64,000 nt of DNA from UBA11865 sp041570195 (GCA_041570195.1 JBFFWQ010000007.1:1-64000), one strand, 5' to 3'; shown: positions 43,234-52,775, counted from the stretch's first letter. Translations and numbers: made by a program. Notes: a model not told the origin generated them from the letters alone.

Positions 43234-43366
43234 CTTCTGCAGGACGCCAACTTTAGTACATCCCGGCCAATTCGCAAAATAAGACCAGCCGATCACAATG
43301 TTGCCTGGACTATTGGCCCGCAAATCCTGGAACTCTGCGCCCCTCTCTTTCGGTTATTGTCTACTC

Positions 43367-46300
43367 TTAGCCATTTTCGTACCCCAAGACCGGCGCCAGC
43401 CATTTCTCAACCGTGACCAGGTCCATGCCTTTGCGAATCGCATAATCCTCAACCTGATCCTTGCCTATCCGGCCGACGCCGAAATAGGCCGCTCCCGGAT
43501 GGGAGAAGTAGTAGCCGCTCACCGAAGCTGCCGGCTGCATAGCGAAACTCTCAGTCAACGTTATGCCCGTCTTGTCCGGCGCGTTCAGCAAGTCAAACAG
43601 GATCCCCTTCTCGGTATGGTCGGGGCAGGCCGGATAACCAGGCGCCGGCCGGATACCCAGATACGATTCGGAGATCAACGCTTCGGTATCCAGCTCCTCA
43701 TCCGGTGCATAGCCCCAAAACTCACGCCGCACCCGCCGGTGCATAAGTTCGGCAAACGCCTCGGCCAGGCGATCGGCCAGGGCCTTGGCCATGATGGCAT
43801 GATAATCATCCCCGGCCGCCTCGAAACGTTGTACGACCTCTTCCAGGCCAATACCAGCCGTCACCACAAATGCGCCCAGATAATCCTGTTGACCCGAATC
43901 GCTCGGGGCCACGAAATCGGCCAGGGCGTAATTCGGCCGTCCCGGGGGCTTCTCCATTTGCTGTCGCAGCGTGTGAATCACAGCCAGCCGTTCGCGGCCA
44001 TTCCCATTTTCGTACAGTTCGATGTCGTCGCCAACGCTGTTGGCCGGATACAGGCCTATTACCCCCTTGGCCGTCAGCCACTTCTTGCCGACGATACATC
44101 CCAGCAGCGCCTGGGCGTCGCGGAAGAGCGCCCGCGCCGTTTCTCCCACTACCTCATCATCCATAATGGCCGGATAGCGGCCACTCAACTCCCAGGCCTT
44201 GAAGAAAGGCGTCCAATCGATGTAGTCGCCGATCTCGGCCAGATCGTAATCGTCAAAGACCCGTTGGCCGGTGAACGCCGGCGCCGGTGGATCGTAGCCT
44301 GTCCAATCCGACTTGAACCCATATTGGCGGGCCTCCTCCAACGGCCGCAATCGTTTGACGGCCCGCCGGCCGGCATGCTTTTTCCGGATGCTCGCATATT
44401 CGTTGGCGATCTCGGCCGTGAAAGGCTCCCGCCTGGTAACGCTTAAAAGATTCGAAACCACGCCTACCGCCCGAGAGGCGTCGACCACGTGAACCACCGG
44501 TCCGCGGCTGTAATTCGGCTCGATTTTCACCGCCGTATGCACCTTCGAAGTTGTCGCCCCACCGATCAGCAACGGCACGTCGAATTCCTCCCGGGTCATC
44601 TCGGCCGCCACATACCGCATCTCTTCCAGGGAGGGCGTGATCAGGCCGCTCAACCCGATGATATCCACCTTCTCGCGCCGGGCTATTTCCAGTAATTGGT
44701 TGGTCGGCACCATGACCCCCAGATCAATAACCTCGTAGTTATTGCACTGCAATACAACGCCGACGATATTCTTGCCGATGTCGTGAACATCGCCCTTGAC
44801 CGTCGCCAGGAGCACTTTGCCCTTGGCTCGCAGCTCCTGGCCGGCTTGTTCGGCCTGCAAGAAAGGCACCAGGTAACCTACAGCTTGCTTCATCACTCTG
44901 GCGCTCTTGACCACCTGGGGCAAAAACATCTTGCCGGCCCCGAACAAGTCGCCGACCCGGTTCATGCCGTCCATGAGCGGTCCTTCGATGACCTCGATGG
45001 TTTGGCCTGCCTGACGGCGAGCTTCCTCGGTATCTTCTATGATGTACTCTCCGATTCCCTGCACGAGGGCATAAGCCAGCCGCTCGTCTACCGGCGCCTC
45101 TCGCCAACTTAGATCCTTCTCCTGGCGTATACTCTGCCCTTTCACCGTCTCGGCGATCTCCACCAGGCGCTCAGTTGCGTCCGGTCGGCGATTGAACAAC
45201 ACATCTTCTACCCGCTCCAACAAAGGGGCATCGACCTCTTCATATACGGCCAGTTGCCCGGCATTGACGATGCCCATGTCCATTCCGGCCTGGATCGCGT
45301 GGTACAGAAAGGCCGAGTGAATGGCTTCTCGAACCCCGTCATTACCTCTGAAAGAGAACGAGATATTGCTGACCCCGCCGCTAACCAGCGCGTGAGGTAG
45401 TTGTTCCTTGATCTGGCGCGTTGCTTCAATATAAGCCCGGCCGTATTCATTATGCTCTTCAATCCCGGTGGCAATGGCGAAAACATTGGGATCAAAAATG
45501 ATCTCTTCCGGTGGGAATCCAACCTCTTTGGTCAACAACGCATAAGCCCGGCCGCAAATCGCCACTTTTCGCTCCACCGTATCAGCCTGGCCCTTCTCGT
45601 CAAAAGCCATGACGATCACCGCCGCGCCGTAACGTCGGGCCAATTTTGCCTGCTCGATGAAAGCCGCCTCACCCTCCTTCAGGCTCAGGGAATTGACCAC
45701 TGCTTTACCTTGCACGCACTTCAAACCGGCCTCAATCACCGACCATTTGGAAGAATCGATGACCACGGGCACGCGGGCGATATCCGGCTCGGTCGCCACC
45801 AGGTTCAGGAATTTGACCATCGCCGCCTCGGCGTCCAGCATGCCCTCATCCATATTGACGTCGATCATCTGCGCCCCGTTTTCAACCTGCTGCCGGGCGA
45901 CGCTCAACGCTTCTTCATACTCGCCGTTCAAGATCAGGCGCGCGAATCGTCGCGAGCCGGTCACGTTGGTCCGCTCGCCAATGTTGACAAAGTTCAACTC
46001 TGGGGTGAGATTCAACGGCTCAAGCCCACTCAGGCGCGTCAGCCGCGAGGCTTCAGGTACTGCCCTTGGCCGTAGATCCTGGACGATCTCGGCAAATTGC
46101 TTGATATAGGTCGGGGTTGTGCCGCAACATCCGCCGACGATGTTGACGAAGCCGTTCTCCGCATACTCACGCAGCACGTCCCGCATATACTCCGGGGTGT
46201 CATCAAAGTCGCCGAACTCGTTAGGCAATCCGGCATTAGGATAGATACTCACATAAGCGTCGGCGATCCTGGACATCTCGCCGATGTACTCCCGGAAAGC

Positions 46301-47071
46301 CCCGGCTCCCAGGGCGCAGTTTAAGCCGACGATCAGCGGCTCGGCATGGCGCACCGAATTCCAAAATGCCTCAGTCGTTTGCCCGGACAGGGTACGGCCG
46401 CTGGCGTCGGTGATCGTGCCCGAGATCATGAGCGGCGTTTCTCTGCCCCTTTCTTCGAAAGCCGACTTAATGGCAAAGATGGCTGCCTTCGCATTGAGCG
46501 TATCATAAATGGTTTCCACCAGGAGAAAATCTGCCCCACCGTCGAGCAATCCCCGGGCGGCATCGCCATAAGCCGCGGCCAACTGTGCGAAGGTCACATT
46601 GCGGCTACTGGGATCGTTGACGTCCGGCGAAAGGGAAGCCGTGCGGTTAGTCGGCCCCAGAGCCCCGGCCACGAATTTACGGCCGCGGTATTCCGGCCGC
46701 TCCTCTTCAAATGCATCCCGGGCCTGGACGGCAAGTTGAGCCGCAGCCAGATTCATCTCGTAACCCAATTGACCCAACTGATAGTCGGCCTGTGATATAG
46801 CCGTCGCATTGAAGGTATTTGTCTCAATGATGTCCGCCCCAGCTGCCAGGTAAGCGGTGTGAATGGCCCGAATGATCGCCGGTTGGGTCAGATTGAGCAG
46901 ATCGTTATTGCCCTGCAGATCCTTTGCATGGTCGGCGAATCGCTCACCCCGGAAGTCGGCTTCGCTCAACTGGTAGCTTTGGATCATGGTGCCCATGGCC
47001 CCGTCCAGAACGAGAATTCGTTGCTCCAGCTGTTCCTTCAATAATCTTATTCGATCCATGCCGTTGCCCAT
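43367..47071 (-). CDS. metH: Cobalamin-dependent methionine synthase
   Basis: 1234 residues, full length. Transfers methyl from methyltetrahydrofolate to homocysteine through cobalamin. In order: homocysteine domain (LVLDGAMGTMIQ, zinc ligands around NCALGA and GGCCGTTP), pterin domain (FVNIGERTNVTGS to about 620), cap and cobalamin domain with DVHDIGKNIV (His is the cobalt ligand), and the C-terminal SAM-dependent reactivation domain (ELMHRRVRREFWGY, RPAPGYPACPDH). The start MGNGMDRI could instead be Met5 at 47059. The 330-base leader carries a SAM-I riboswitch with terminator and a 59-bp element. Confidence 0.97.
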   Translation of the reverse strand: MGNGMDRIRLLKEQLEQRILVLDGAMGTMIQSYQLSEADFRGERFADHAKDLQGNNDLLNLTQPAIIRAIHTAYLAAGADIIETNTFNATAISQADYQLGQLGYEMNLAAAQLAVQARDAFEEERPEYRGRKFVAGALGPTNRTASLSPDVNDPSSRNVTFAQLAAAYGDAARGLLDGGADFLLVETIYDTLNAKAAIFAIKSAFEERGRETPLMISGTITDASGRTLSGQTTEAFWNSVRHAEPLIVGLNCALGAGAFREYIGEMSRIADAYVSIYPNAGLPNEFGDFDDTPEYMRDVLREYAENGFVNIVGGCCGTTPTYIKQFAEIVQDLRPRAVPEASRLTRLSGLEPLNLTPELNFVNIGERTNVTGSRRFARLILNGEYEEALSVARQQVENGAQMIDVNMDEGMLDAEAAMVKFLNLVATEPDIARVPVVIDSSKWSVIEAGLKCVQGKAVVNSLSLKEGEAAFIEQAKLARRYGAAVIVMAFDEKGQADTVERKVAICGRAYALLTKEVGFPPEEIIFDPNVFAIATGIEEHNEYGRAYIEATRQIKEQLPHALVSGGVSNISFSFRGNDGVREAIHSAFLYHAIQAGMDMGIVNAGQLAVYEEVDAPLLERVEDVLFNRRPDATERLVEIAETVKGQSIRQEKDLSWREAPVDERLAYALVQGIGEYIIEDTEEARRQAGQTIEVIEGPLMDGMNRVGDLFGAGKMFLPQVVKSARVMKQAVGYLVPFLQAEQAGQELRAKGKVLLATVKGDVHDIGKNIVGVVLQCNNYEVIDLGVMVPTNQLLEIARREKVDIIGLSGLITPSLEEMRYVAAEMTREEFDVPLLIGGATTSKVHTAVKIEPNYSRGPVVHVVDASRAVGVVSNLLSVTRREPFTAEIANEYASIRKKHAGRRAVKRLRPLEEARQYGFKSDWTGYDPPAPAFTGQRVFDDYDLAEIGDYIDWTPFFKAWELSGRYPAIMDDEVVGETARALFRDAQALLGCIVGKKWLTAKGVIGLYPANSVGDDIELYENGNGRERLAVIHTLRQQMEKPPGRPNYALADFVAPSDSGQQDYLGAFVVTAGIGLEEVVQRFEAAGDDYHAIMAKALADRLAEAFAELMHRRVRREFWGYAPDEELDTEALISESYLGIRPAPGYPACPDHTEKGILFDLLNAPDKTGITLTESFAMQPAASVSGYYFSHPGAAYFGVGRIGKDQVEDYAIRKGMDLVTVEKWLAPVLGYENG

Positions 47072-47095
47072 TTCACCCTAGAAACCTGGCGTCAT

Positions 47096-47154
47096 TTTCC
47101 CGGAAACTTGCCAGCTTGTGGCCCTGAGCAAGATGGTAGTGAGTTACCGGGAAT
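47096..47154 (+). repeat. 59-bp inverted-repeat element, copy 3, inside the metH leader
   Basis: Left arm TTTCCCGGAAACT (47096-47108) and right arm AGTTACCGGGAAT (47142-47154); two mismatches to a perfect complement. It lies between the riboswitch terminator and the metH start, so it would be part of the metH mRNA. Confidence 0.7.
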
Positions 47155-47225
47155 ATCGTCACCCTTTTGCTCTACTAGGTGCTAGCTCTTCGAGTTAGCC
47201 TTCACTCCATTACCTTCGTAAACAG

Positions 47226-47248
47226 AAAAACCTCTCCCGAAGAGAGGT
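47226..47248 (-). terminator. Riboswitch-linked intrinsic terminator
   Basis: On the minus strand CCTCTCTTCGGGAGAGG followed by TTTTT (plus 47226-47247). It is the expression platform of the SAM-I riboswitch just upstream: SAM binding would favour this hairpin and stop transcription before metH. Confidence 0.88.
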
Positions 47249-47275
47249 GTGCATACCAGGTTAGCTGCATTTTCC

Positions 47276-47396
47276 CTCATCTTCCAGATTCTCGGCTCAT
47301 TTGGCCAAGCTGTCTGCCGGAATTGGCACCTGCTGAACTACCAGTGGTTGCCGAGGCTTCATCGGGCCGGTCCCTCCACCTCTCTTGATGCGGTGA
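47276..47396 (-). ncRNA. SAM-I (S-box) riboswitch upstream of metH
   Basis: The minus strand from about 47396 reads CATCAAGAGAGGTGGAGGGA, CCGGCCCGATGAAGCC, CGGCAACC, then GGTGCCAATTCCGGCAG and a closing GATGAG. These are the class hallmarks: P1 base, the AGAGAGGTGGAGGGA core, the GATGAA loop, CGGCAACC and GGTGCCAAWTCC. P1 pairs CATC with GATG. The terminator follows 28 bases later. High SAM would shut off metH, as known for S-box leaders of methionine genes. Confidence 0.95.
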
Positions 47397-47401
47397 CCAT
47401 T

Positions 47402-47431
47402 CGCATACAACGAATACGTCAAGGGCGTCAA
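47402..47431 (-). promoter_or_regulatory. Probable promoter of the metH riboswitch transcript
   Basis: Minus-strand TTGACG (plus 47426-47431) and TATGCG (plus 47402-47407) with an 18-base spacer. A start about seven bases later would begin the RNA right at the riboswitch P1 helix. Confidence 0.4.
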
Positions 47432-47525
47432 GTCTATCACCTGACAGCCATTCTGCCCAACGGCGCCGGCTTGTTTATGATCAAGGCCACCGGGTTGAGG
47501 CTCATCAGTTTCCATAATGATGGCA

Positions 47526-47558
47526 CGCGGGCAGATTCAATGGTATCATCTGCCCGCG
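47526..47558. repeat. 11-bp perfect inverted repeat
   Basis: CGCGGGCAGAT (47526-47536) and ATCTGCCCGCG (47548-47558) with an 11-base loop, in the divergent spacer between metH and the 885-residue protein. GC-rich stem without a T run on either side, so not a standard terminator. Confidence 0.5.
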
Positions 47559-47702
47559 ATTTCTGTAGATCTGCGTCCTATTCTTAAAGCAGACCACTTG
47601 TGCCGACGTGCACAACAATGATTGAGAATGCTGCCACGATTGGGGACCCTACAGCTATACTGTAAATCCTGTTAATCTTGTCCATTCTCAGAGGAGGAGA
47701 AA

Positions 47703-50360
47703 ATGGCAGAAGATACTACTCAGAGTTCGTCCGGCGGACCACCGCCAGAAGGATCACCGGAGGAATCTTCCACCAGTCGCAATATCTTACTGATCATTCT
47801 TGTAGTCGTCGCCCTGCTAATCTGCGGGGCACTGGCCTTCATCCTGCTGGTCATGCGGCCGTTCGACACGGAAGAAGCGCCTACCCTGGCGCCCACGCTT
47901 CCAGCCGTCACGGTTCCGGATACCACGCCCACGATCGCCCAGCCCGAGGGAACAGTCGACGCCGTTTGGGCCGGCATCAAGGAACGTGGCACGATCCTGG
48001 TCGGCACATCGGCCGATTACCCGCCATTCGAGTACTACGATGACAGTTATCAGCTTGATGGATTCGACATAGCCCTTATAAACGCCATCGGCGAGAAACT
48101 CGGCCTTGATGTTGAAATCACCGATATGGCCTTTGACGGCCTCGGAGGTGCGCTGCAAGTCAACCAGATCGACGTCGCTATTTCGGCCATAACCGTGACG
48201 CCAGAACGCGACGGTTTCGTCGACTTCAGTAATACCTACTTCTTGAGCGAAGACGCCGTCCTGGCCACCAAGCTCAGCAACATCACCATCACTTCGGCCG
48301 AGGAACTTGCCCTCTACCGCCTGGGCGTACAGAGCGGCTCCATCTACGAAGACTTCGCTCAAACCAATCTGATAGAAGCCGGCCTCATGAACGAGCACAA
48401 CCTATTCGTCTATCAGCAGATGGACGGCGCTCTACAAGACCTGAACGACGGCCGCATTAACCTGGTGGCCATGGACCTGGCGCCAGCCCAATTGGCCGAG
48501 GAACAAGGCGATTTCGCCATCGCCGGCCAGGGCTTGAACCGACAGCAGTTAGCCATGGCCATGCCACAGGGTGCTTTTACACTCCAATCTGAACTGAACA
48601 ATGCCCTCACCGAACTCCAGAATGAAGGCGTCGTCGCCGACCTGATCAAGCAGTACTTCGGCCTCGAGGAAGGCGAAATACCGCCCGTCCCGACGCCGAC
48701 ACCCGGACCAACGGCCACGCCAGCGCCGCCGCCAACCTGTGTCAACGCCATGCAGTGGGTGGCCGATCTGAATCTAGACGATCAGAACATGACCAACCCG
48801 CCCGCCCTCTCACCAGGCGAACCGTTCCAGAAAGGCTGGCGGGTGCGCAATACCGGCACCTGCACCTGGGACAGCAACTATGCGCTCGTACCCGTTGGCG
48901 GCAACAACCCGGCCGCTCGCATGGGCGGCGTGCCTACGCCGGTCGAGGGCCAGGTCGCCCCAGGCCAGACTTATGACTTCTGGGTCAACCTGGTTGCCCC
49001 CATTCAGCCCGGCGTGTATCAGCAATTCTGGACCATGCGCAACCCCGAGGGCCTGCTCTTTGGCGATCGCATCTGGGTTGGTATCGTGGTGGTGCCCTTT
49101 GCAACCGCCACGCCGCCGCCAACGCAGACGCCCTCGCCGGGCATCCAGTTCAGCGCCGATCCCACTAGCATCCAAGCCGGCGAATGTTCGACGCTGAGTT
49201 GGGCCACCGAGAACGTCCAAGCCGTCTATCTTTACCCGCAAGGCGAAGATTGGCGCAACTACGGCGTGCCTGGTGTTGGCCAACGAACTGTTTGCCCTGA
49301 TCAAACCACCACATATGAATTACGCGTGGTCAAGACAGACGGTTCGGTCGAAATCAGAACGGTCACCGTCTTTGTCACTCCTGCGCCTGGCAACCCGCCG
49401 CAGATTACCCGCTTCACGGTCGAGCCGGCCCAGATCAATGCCGGCGAGTGCGTGATAATTACCTGGCAGGTCGACAACAGCACGAGCAGGACAATCTGGC
49501 GGGATACCACCGTCCTGTGGCCCAGTGCCCCGAGCAGCGGCAACATGCAAGATTGCCCGCCCGCCGCTGGTGGTTACTCCTACCAGTTAGAAGCTTCCAA
49601 CTCGGACGGAACCAGCCGCGCGCAGCAGTTCGTGAACGTGGTCGAACCGGCCACGCCCATCCCGACTGCCACGCCAACGATTCCACCGTCGACGGCCACA
49701 CCGGTGCCGAGTACGCCGACCCCAATACCAGATCCCGTCATCTACTCCTTCACCGCCAGTCCGTCGCAAGTGGCTGTGGGCGATCAAATCCAGGTTACGT
49801 GGAGCGTCGGCGGCGGCGCAGAGACGGTCAACATCTACAAAAACGGGGTCCTCATATTGGAAAATGCCGCATTCCGCGACTCGGTCGTCGATCAGGCGAC
49901 GGAGGTCGGCACCATCACCTATGGCATCGAAGCCCTTAACTCAGCCGGCGGAAAGGCCACGGGCGAGACTGCGGTCTCGGTCGTCGAAGCCACGCCCGAC
50001 AACCCGCTGCTCAACACTTCCTGGACGTTGGTCTCCTACTTTGATGGCTCTGCGCAGAAGCCGGTGCTGGAAGGGCCTACCGTGACGGCCACCTTTGGCG
50101 CGAACAATCAGATGGCCGGTTCGGGTGGCTGCAATAGCTACAGTGCGACCTACACGGTCAGCGGAAGCCAAATCACCATCGGCAACGTGGTGAGTCTGCA
50201 GGTGTCGTGTGGCGCCGAGCTCGACCAGCAGGAGGCTGCATACTTCGCTTTGCTGCCCACGGCCGCCACATACGCGCTCTCTGGCTCACAGCTCACCATC
50301 AGCGACAGCGCTGGGAATGTGATACTGACCTATACAGCCCTCGTGGCGACGCCTTTGTAG
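47703..50360 (+). CDS. Membrane-tethered solute-binding protein with NBR1-type, Ig-like and META domains
   Basis: 885 residues, ribosome site GAGGAGGAG. One helix (ILLIILVVVALLICGALAFILLV) anchors the chain. Residues ~90-325 form a family 3 solute-binding domain (GTILVGTSADYPPFEYY, GFDIALINAIGEKLG, VDFSNTYFLSEDAVLA). Then come a TPTPGPTATP linker, an NBR1-type Ig domain (~345-470: FQKGWRVRNTGTCTWDSNY), three Ig-like domains (~480-760) and a META domain (NTSWTLVSYFDG, GSGGCNSYSATY). No permease or ATPase genes are adjacent, so binding may serve sensing or surface display rather than import. Ig-like and META parts match the protein at 36269. Confidence 0.85.
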   Translation: MAEDTTQSSSGGPPPEGSPEESSTSRNILLIILVVVALLICGALAFILLVMRPFDTEEAPTLAPTLPAVTVPDTTPTIAQPEGTVDAVWAGIKERGTILVGTSADYPPFEYYDDSYQLDGFDIALINAIGEKLGLDVEITDMAFDGLGGALQVNQIDVAISAITVTPERDGFVDFSNTYFLSEDAVLATKLSNITITSAEELALYRLGVQSGSIYEDFAQTNLIEAGLMNEHNLFVYQQMDGALQDLNDGRINLVAMDLAPAQLAEEQGDFAIAGQGLNRQQLAMAMPQGAFTLQSELNNALTELQNEGVVADLIKQYFGLEEGEIPPVPTPTPGPTATPAPPPTCVNAMQWVADLNLDDQNMTNPPALSPGEPFQKGWRVRNTGTCTWDSNYALVPVGGNNPAARMGGVPTPVEGQVAPGQTYDFWVNLVAPIQPGVYQQFWTMRNPEGLLFGDRIWVGIVVVPFATATPPPTQTPSPGIQFSADPTSIQAGECSTLSWATENVQAVYLYPQGEDWRNYGVPGVGQRTVCPDQTTTYELRVVKTDGSVEIRTVTVFVTPAPGNPPQITRFTVEPAQINAGECVIITWQVDNSTSRTIWRDTTVLWPSAPSSGNMQDCPPAAGGYSYQLEASNSDGTSRAQQFVNVVEPATPIPTATPTIPPSTATPVPSTPTPIPDPVIYSFTASPSQVAVGDQIQVTWSVGGGAETVNIYKNGVLILENAAFRDSVVDQATEVGTITYGIEALNSAGGKATGETAVSVVEATPDNPLLNTSWTLVSYFDGSAQKPVLEGPTVTATFGANNQMAGSGGCNSYSATYTVSGSQITIGNVVSLQVSCGAELDQQEAAYFALLPTAATYALSGSQLTISDSAGNVILTYTALVATPL

Positions 50361-50363
50361 AAT

Positions 50364-50441
50364 CAGGGTGGCTAATGCCACCCTGGGCGAACTGAACAGC
50401 GCCCGCGTGTTTGTATCAATTGCTGATACGGGCACGTGGGC
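50364..50441 (+). terminator. Two successive hairpins after the solute-binding protein gene
   Basis: First: CAGGGTGGC-TAAT-GCCACCCTG (50364-50385), a perfect 9-bp stem. Second: GCCCGCGTG (50401-50409) and CACGTGGGC (50433-50441) with an inner GTATCA/TGATAC stem. Neither has a strong T run, so termination is plausible but unproven; mRNA end protection is an alternative. Confidence 0.5.
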
Positions 50442-50579
50442 GTTTGCCATTGCGGATAAATCGCAATAAAGTTCGTGTATATTCGTTGTCCTGTCACTGC
50501 GTTGTCATGACCAGTTCATGACGATAGGCAACCTTCAGGATACAGTCACCATGCAGATTAACGCGAAGAGGGAGATACC

Positions 50580-51818
50580 ATGACCCGCTTGAAGAATCGC
50601 CGCTTCCGTTTGCTTGTTATCCTATTGCTGATCCTTCTGGGCTTGGCCGCCATCACCGGCTCCGCCCAGGCCCAAGATCTGGTTGCCGGCGAATCCATCC
50701 CCGCGGGCACTACCTTCGACAACGACGCCTTTCTGAGCGGCGACAACGTCGTCATCGACGGCACGGTGAACGGCGATGTGCTGGCCGTCGGCCGTCGCGT
50801 CACCATCAACGGCCAAGTGACCGGCAGCCTGGTGGCCGCGGCCGAAGTCGTCAACGTCAACGGCGACGTCGGCGGCAGCGTCTACGCCGCCGCAGCGACC
50901 CTGGAGGCCAATGAAGCGGCCGCCGTCGACCGCAGCTTGTACTTCATAGGCGCCCAACTAAATACCGATCCCGCTTCCCAGGTCGATCGCGACCTGGTGG
51001 CCGCCGCGTTAGGCGCCCAGTTGGCCGGCAACGTCGGCCGGGACGTGAAAGTCGTCGTCGGCCCCCTGGCGCTCATCGAAAGGGTTTTCGATCTGTTGAA
51101 CATTGAAACTGGTTTCCAGATCCTGCCCTCCAGCGCATTGGCCCCCGAGAATCAGCCCCCGGACGTCGCTTCGCGGCCAGTTGGCGACCAAAGATGGTCC
51201 GTGCTGGCCTCGCCGGCTCGAGCCCAAAACGATTCCCCCAACCAGGCCCAGACCACGGGCGAATGGTTTCTTATCCGCTTGCGCCAGATGGCCCAGTTCC
51301 TGATCGTCGGCGGCCTGGTCTCCTGGCTCTTTCCGGTCAATTTCAGCCGCTGGTCCGATAGCCTGCGCCGCCGGCCAATGGCTTCCGGTCTCTATGGTTT
51401 TGTCGGCTTCGTGACCGGCTTTGCCGGCGTAATCTTGTTGACTCTGCTCGTACTGGTGATCGGAATCGGGCTGGCCATCCTCACGTTGCGCGGCTTGGCC
51501 ATAGCCACCTGGGGACTTGGCTTTTCGACCACCGCCCTGCTCTTCGCCATCTTCATGGTATTTCTCCTGTTTATCAGCAAGGTCATCGTTTCTTATGTGA
51601 CCGGTCTGATCATCCTCGAACGACTGCTGCCTCGCGCCGCCAATCACAGGTTCTGGCCCATGCTCTTGGGACTCATCATCTACGTCCTGCTTCGCGCCAT
51701 TCCCTATTTAGGCCTGGGCATCGGCTTCCTGGTTACCATTTTCGGCCTGGGCGCGGCAATGCTGGCTCTCGCCAGCCGCGACAAACTGGCCTGGCGCCTG
51801 GCAGAGGAAGAGGAGTAA
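50580..51818 (+). CDS. Secreted bactofilin-like protein with C-terminal membrane helices
   Basis: 412 residues, ribosome site AGGGAGA. A signal peptide (LLVILLLILLGLAAITGSAQA) covers about residues 10-31. Residues 40-150 are bactofilin-like beta-helix repeats: DNVVIDGTVNGDVLAVGRRV, TINGQVTGSLVAAAEVVNVN, GDVGGSVYAAAATLEA. The C-terminal 190 residues have five or so helices (GLYGFVGFVTGFAGVILLTLL). Classic bactofilins are cytoplasmic polymers; this one should place the beta-helix outside the membrane. The gene ends 16 bases before the EEP hydrolase gene. Confidence 0.82.
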   Translation: MTRLKNRRFRLLVILLLILLGLAAITGSAQAQDLVAGESIPAGTTFDNDAFLSGDNVVIDGTVNGDVLAVGRRVTINGQVTGSLVAAAEVVNVNGDVGGSVYAAAATLEANEAAAVDRSLYFIGAQLNTDPASQVDRDLVAAALGAQLAGNVGRDVKVVVGPLALIERVFDLLNIETGFQILPSSALAPENQPPDVASRPVGDQRWSVLASPARAQNDSPNQAQTTGEWFLIRLRQMAQFLIVGGLVSWLFPVNFSRWSDSLRRRPMASGLYGFVGFVTGFAGVILLTLLVLVIGIGLAILTLRGLAIATWGLGFSTTALLFAIFMVFLLFISKVIVSYVTGLIILERLLPRAANHRFWPMLLGLIIYVLLRAIPYLGLGIGFLVTIFGLGAAMLALASRDKLAWRLAEEEE

Positions 51819-51833
51819 TCTCCGCCAGCCTGT

Positions 51834-52775
51834 ATGGCACATCAGAGAAAACCGACGGCCTTAGAGCGCCATTGGACAGCAAGGACGCGACGCCTGCCGA
51901 CGTTCGCGTTAGCCAGTCTATTCGTTATGCTGGCGCTACTGCTCCTTGGGCTGCTGCTTGTTGCTCGACGGCAAGTCACCAATTACACCAGCCCTGATGG
52001 ACCCAAATTCGAGGGGGCTTACGCCTTCGAACAGCCGCCCTTTGACGGCGAATTGAAAGTCGTGACCTGGAATATCGCCTTCGCCGAACATATCCAACAG
52101 GCGATAGACGACTTGAGCGACAACGAGGAGCTCCAGGACGCAGACATCCTCTTGCTGCAAGAGATGGATGAAACGGGAACGGAGCAAATCGCCGCGGCGC
52201 TGGGCTACGATTACGTCTATTATCCGGCCTCCGTTCACAGTCGCCACGGCCAGAACTTCGGCAACGCCGTCTTGAGCCGCTGGCCAATCGTCGATTCGGC
52301 CAAGATCATATTGCCGCACAAGAATCCTAGTAACGACCAGATTCGCATCGCCACCAGGGCGACGATAGACGTCGAAGGTCATCGCATCCCCGTTTACAGT
52401 ACTCACACGGAGACGTTTCTGCTCGGGCCTAGGCCGCGAAAAGACCAAATAGCGGCCATAGCCAAAGAGGCCGCGATGAAACTTGCCCAGGACAGCAACT
52501 ATGCGATCATCGGCGGTGATTTCAACACCATAACACCTGACAGCCTGACCGCTTTGACGACTAGATTGGAAGATGCCGGCCTGGCCTGGGTTAGCCAGGA
52601 TGCCGGCCAGACGCTTGGCGTTGCAGGTCTGGGTGTGGCTCTGGATCATATTTTCGCCAGCAACATGAGCCCTCTGGCGGCCGGTGTTTTCACAGGCAGT
52701 GATGCCAGCGACCACGATCCAGTATGGGTCATTCTGGCCCTTGACCAACTCGGCGAAGAAAGCCCATCATCTTAA
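51834..52775 (+). CDS. Membrane-anchored endonuclease/exonuclease/phosphatase-family hydrolase
   Basis: 313 residues. One N-terminal helix (FALASLFVMLALLLLGLLLV) anchors the protein, with the catalytic domain outside. Family motifs: VVTWNIAFAEH (Asn), ILLLQEMDE (metal Glu), STHTET, IIGGDFNTI (Asp, Asn) and the C-terminal SDHDPVW (Asp-His pair). All expected catalytic residues are present. Substrates in this fold range from nucleic acid to phosphoinositides and sphingolipids; an extracytoplasmic location favours lipid or extracellular DNA. Closely follows the bactofilin-like gene, so probably one transcript. Confidence 0.88.
   Translation: MAHQRKPTALERHWTARTRRLPTFALASLFVMLALLLLGLLLVARRQVTNYTSPDGPKFEGAYAFEQPPFDGELKVVTWNIAFAEHIQQAIDDLSDNEELQDADILLLQEMDETGTEQIAAALGYDYVYYPASVHSRHGQNFGNAVLSRWPIVDSAKIILPHKNPSNDQIRIATRATIDVEGHRIPVYSTHTETFLLGPRPRKDQIAAIAKEAAMKLAQDSNYAIIGGDFNTITPDSLTALTTRLEDAGLAWVSQDAGQTLGVAGLGVALDHIFASNMSPLAAGVFTGSDASDHDPVWVILALDQLGEESPSS

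Noticed and set aside
43298..44446. 382-codon plus-strand open frame opposite metH
   Set aside because: It is the antisense shadow of the metH activation domain, has no ribosome site, and its product has no recognisable motif.
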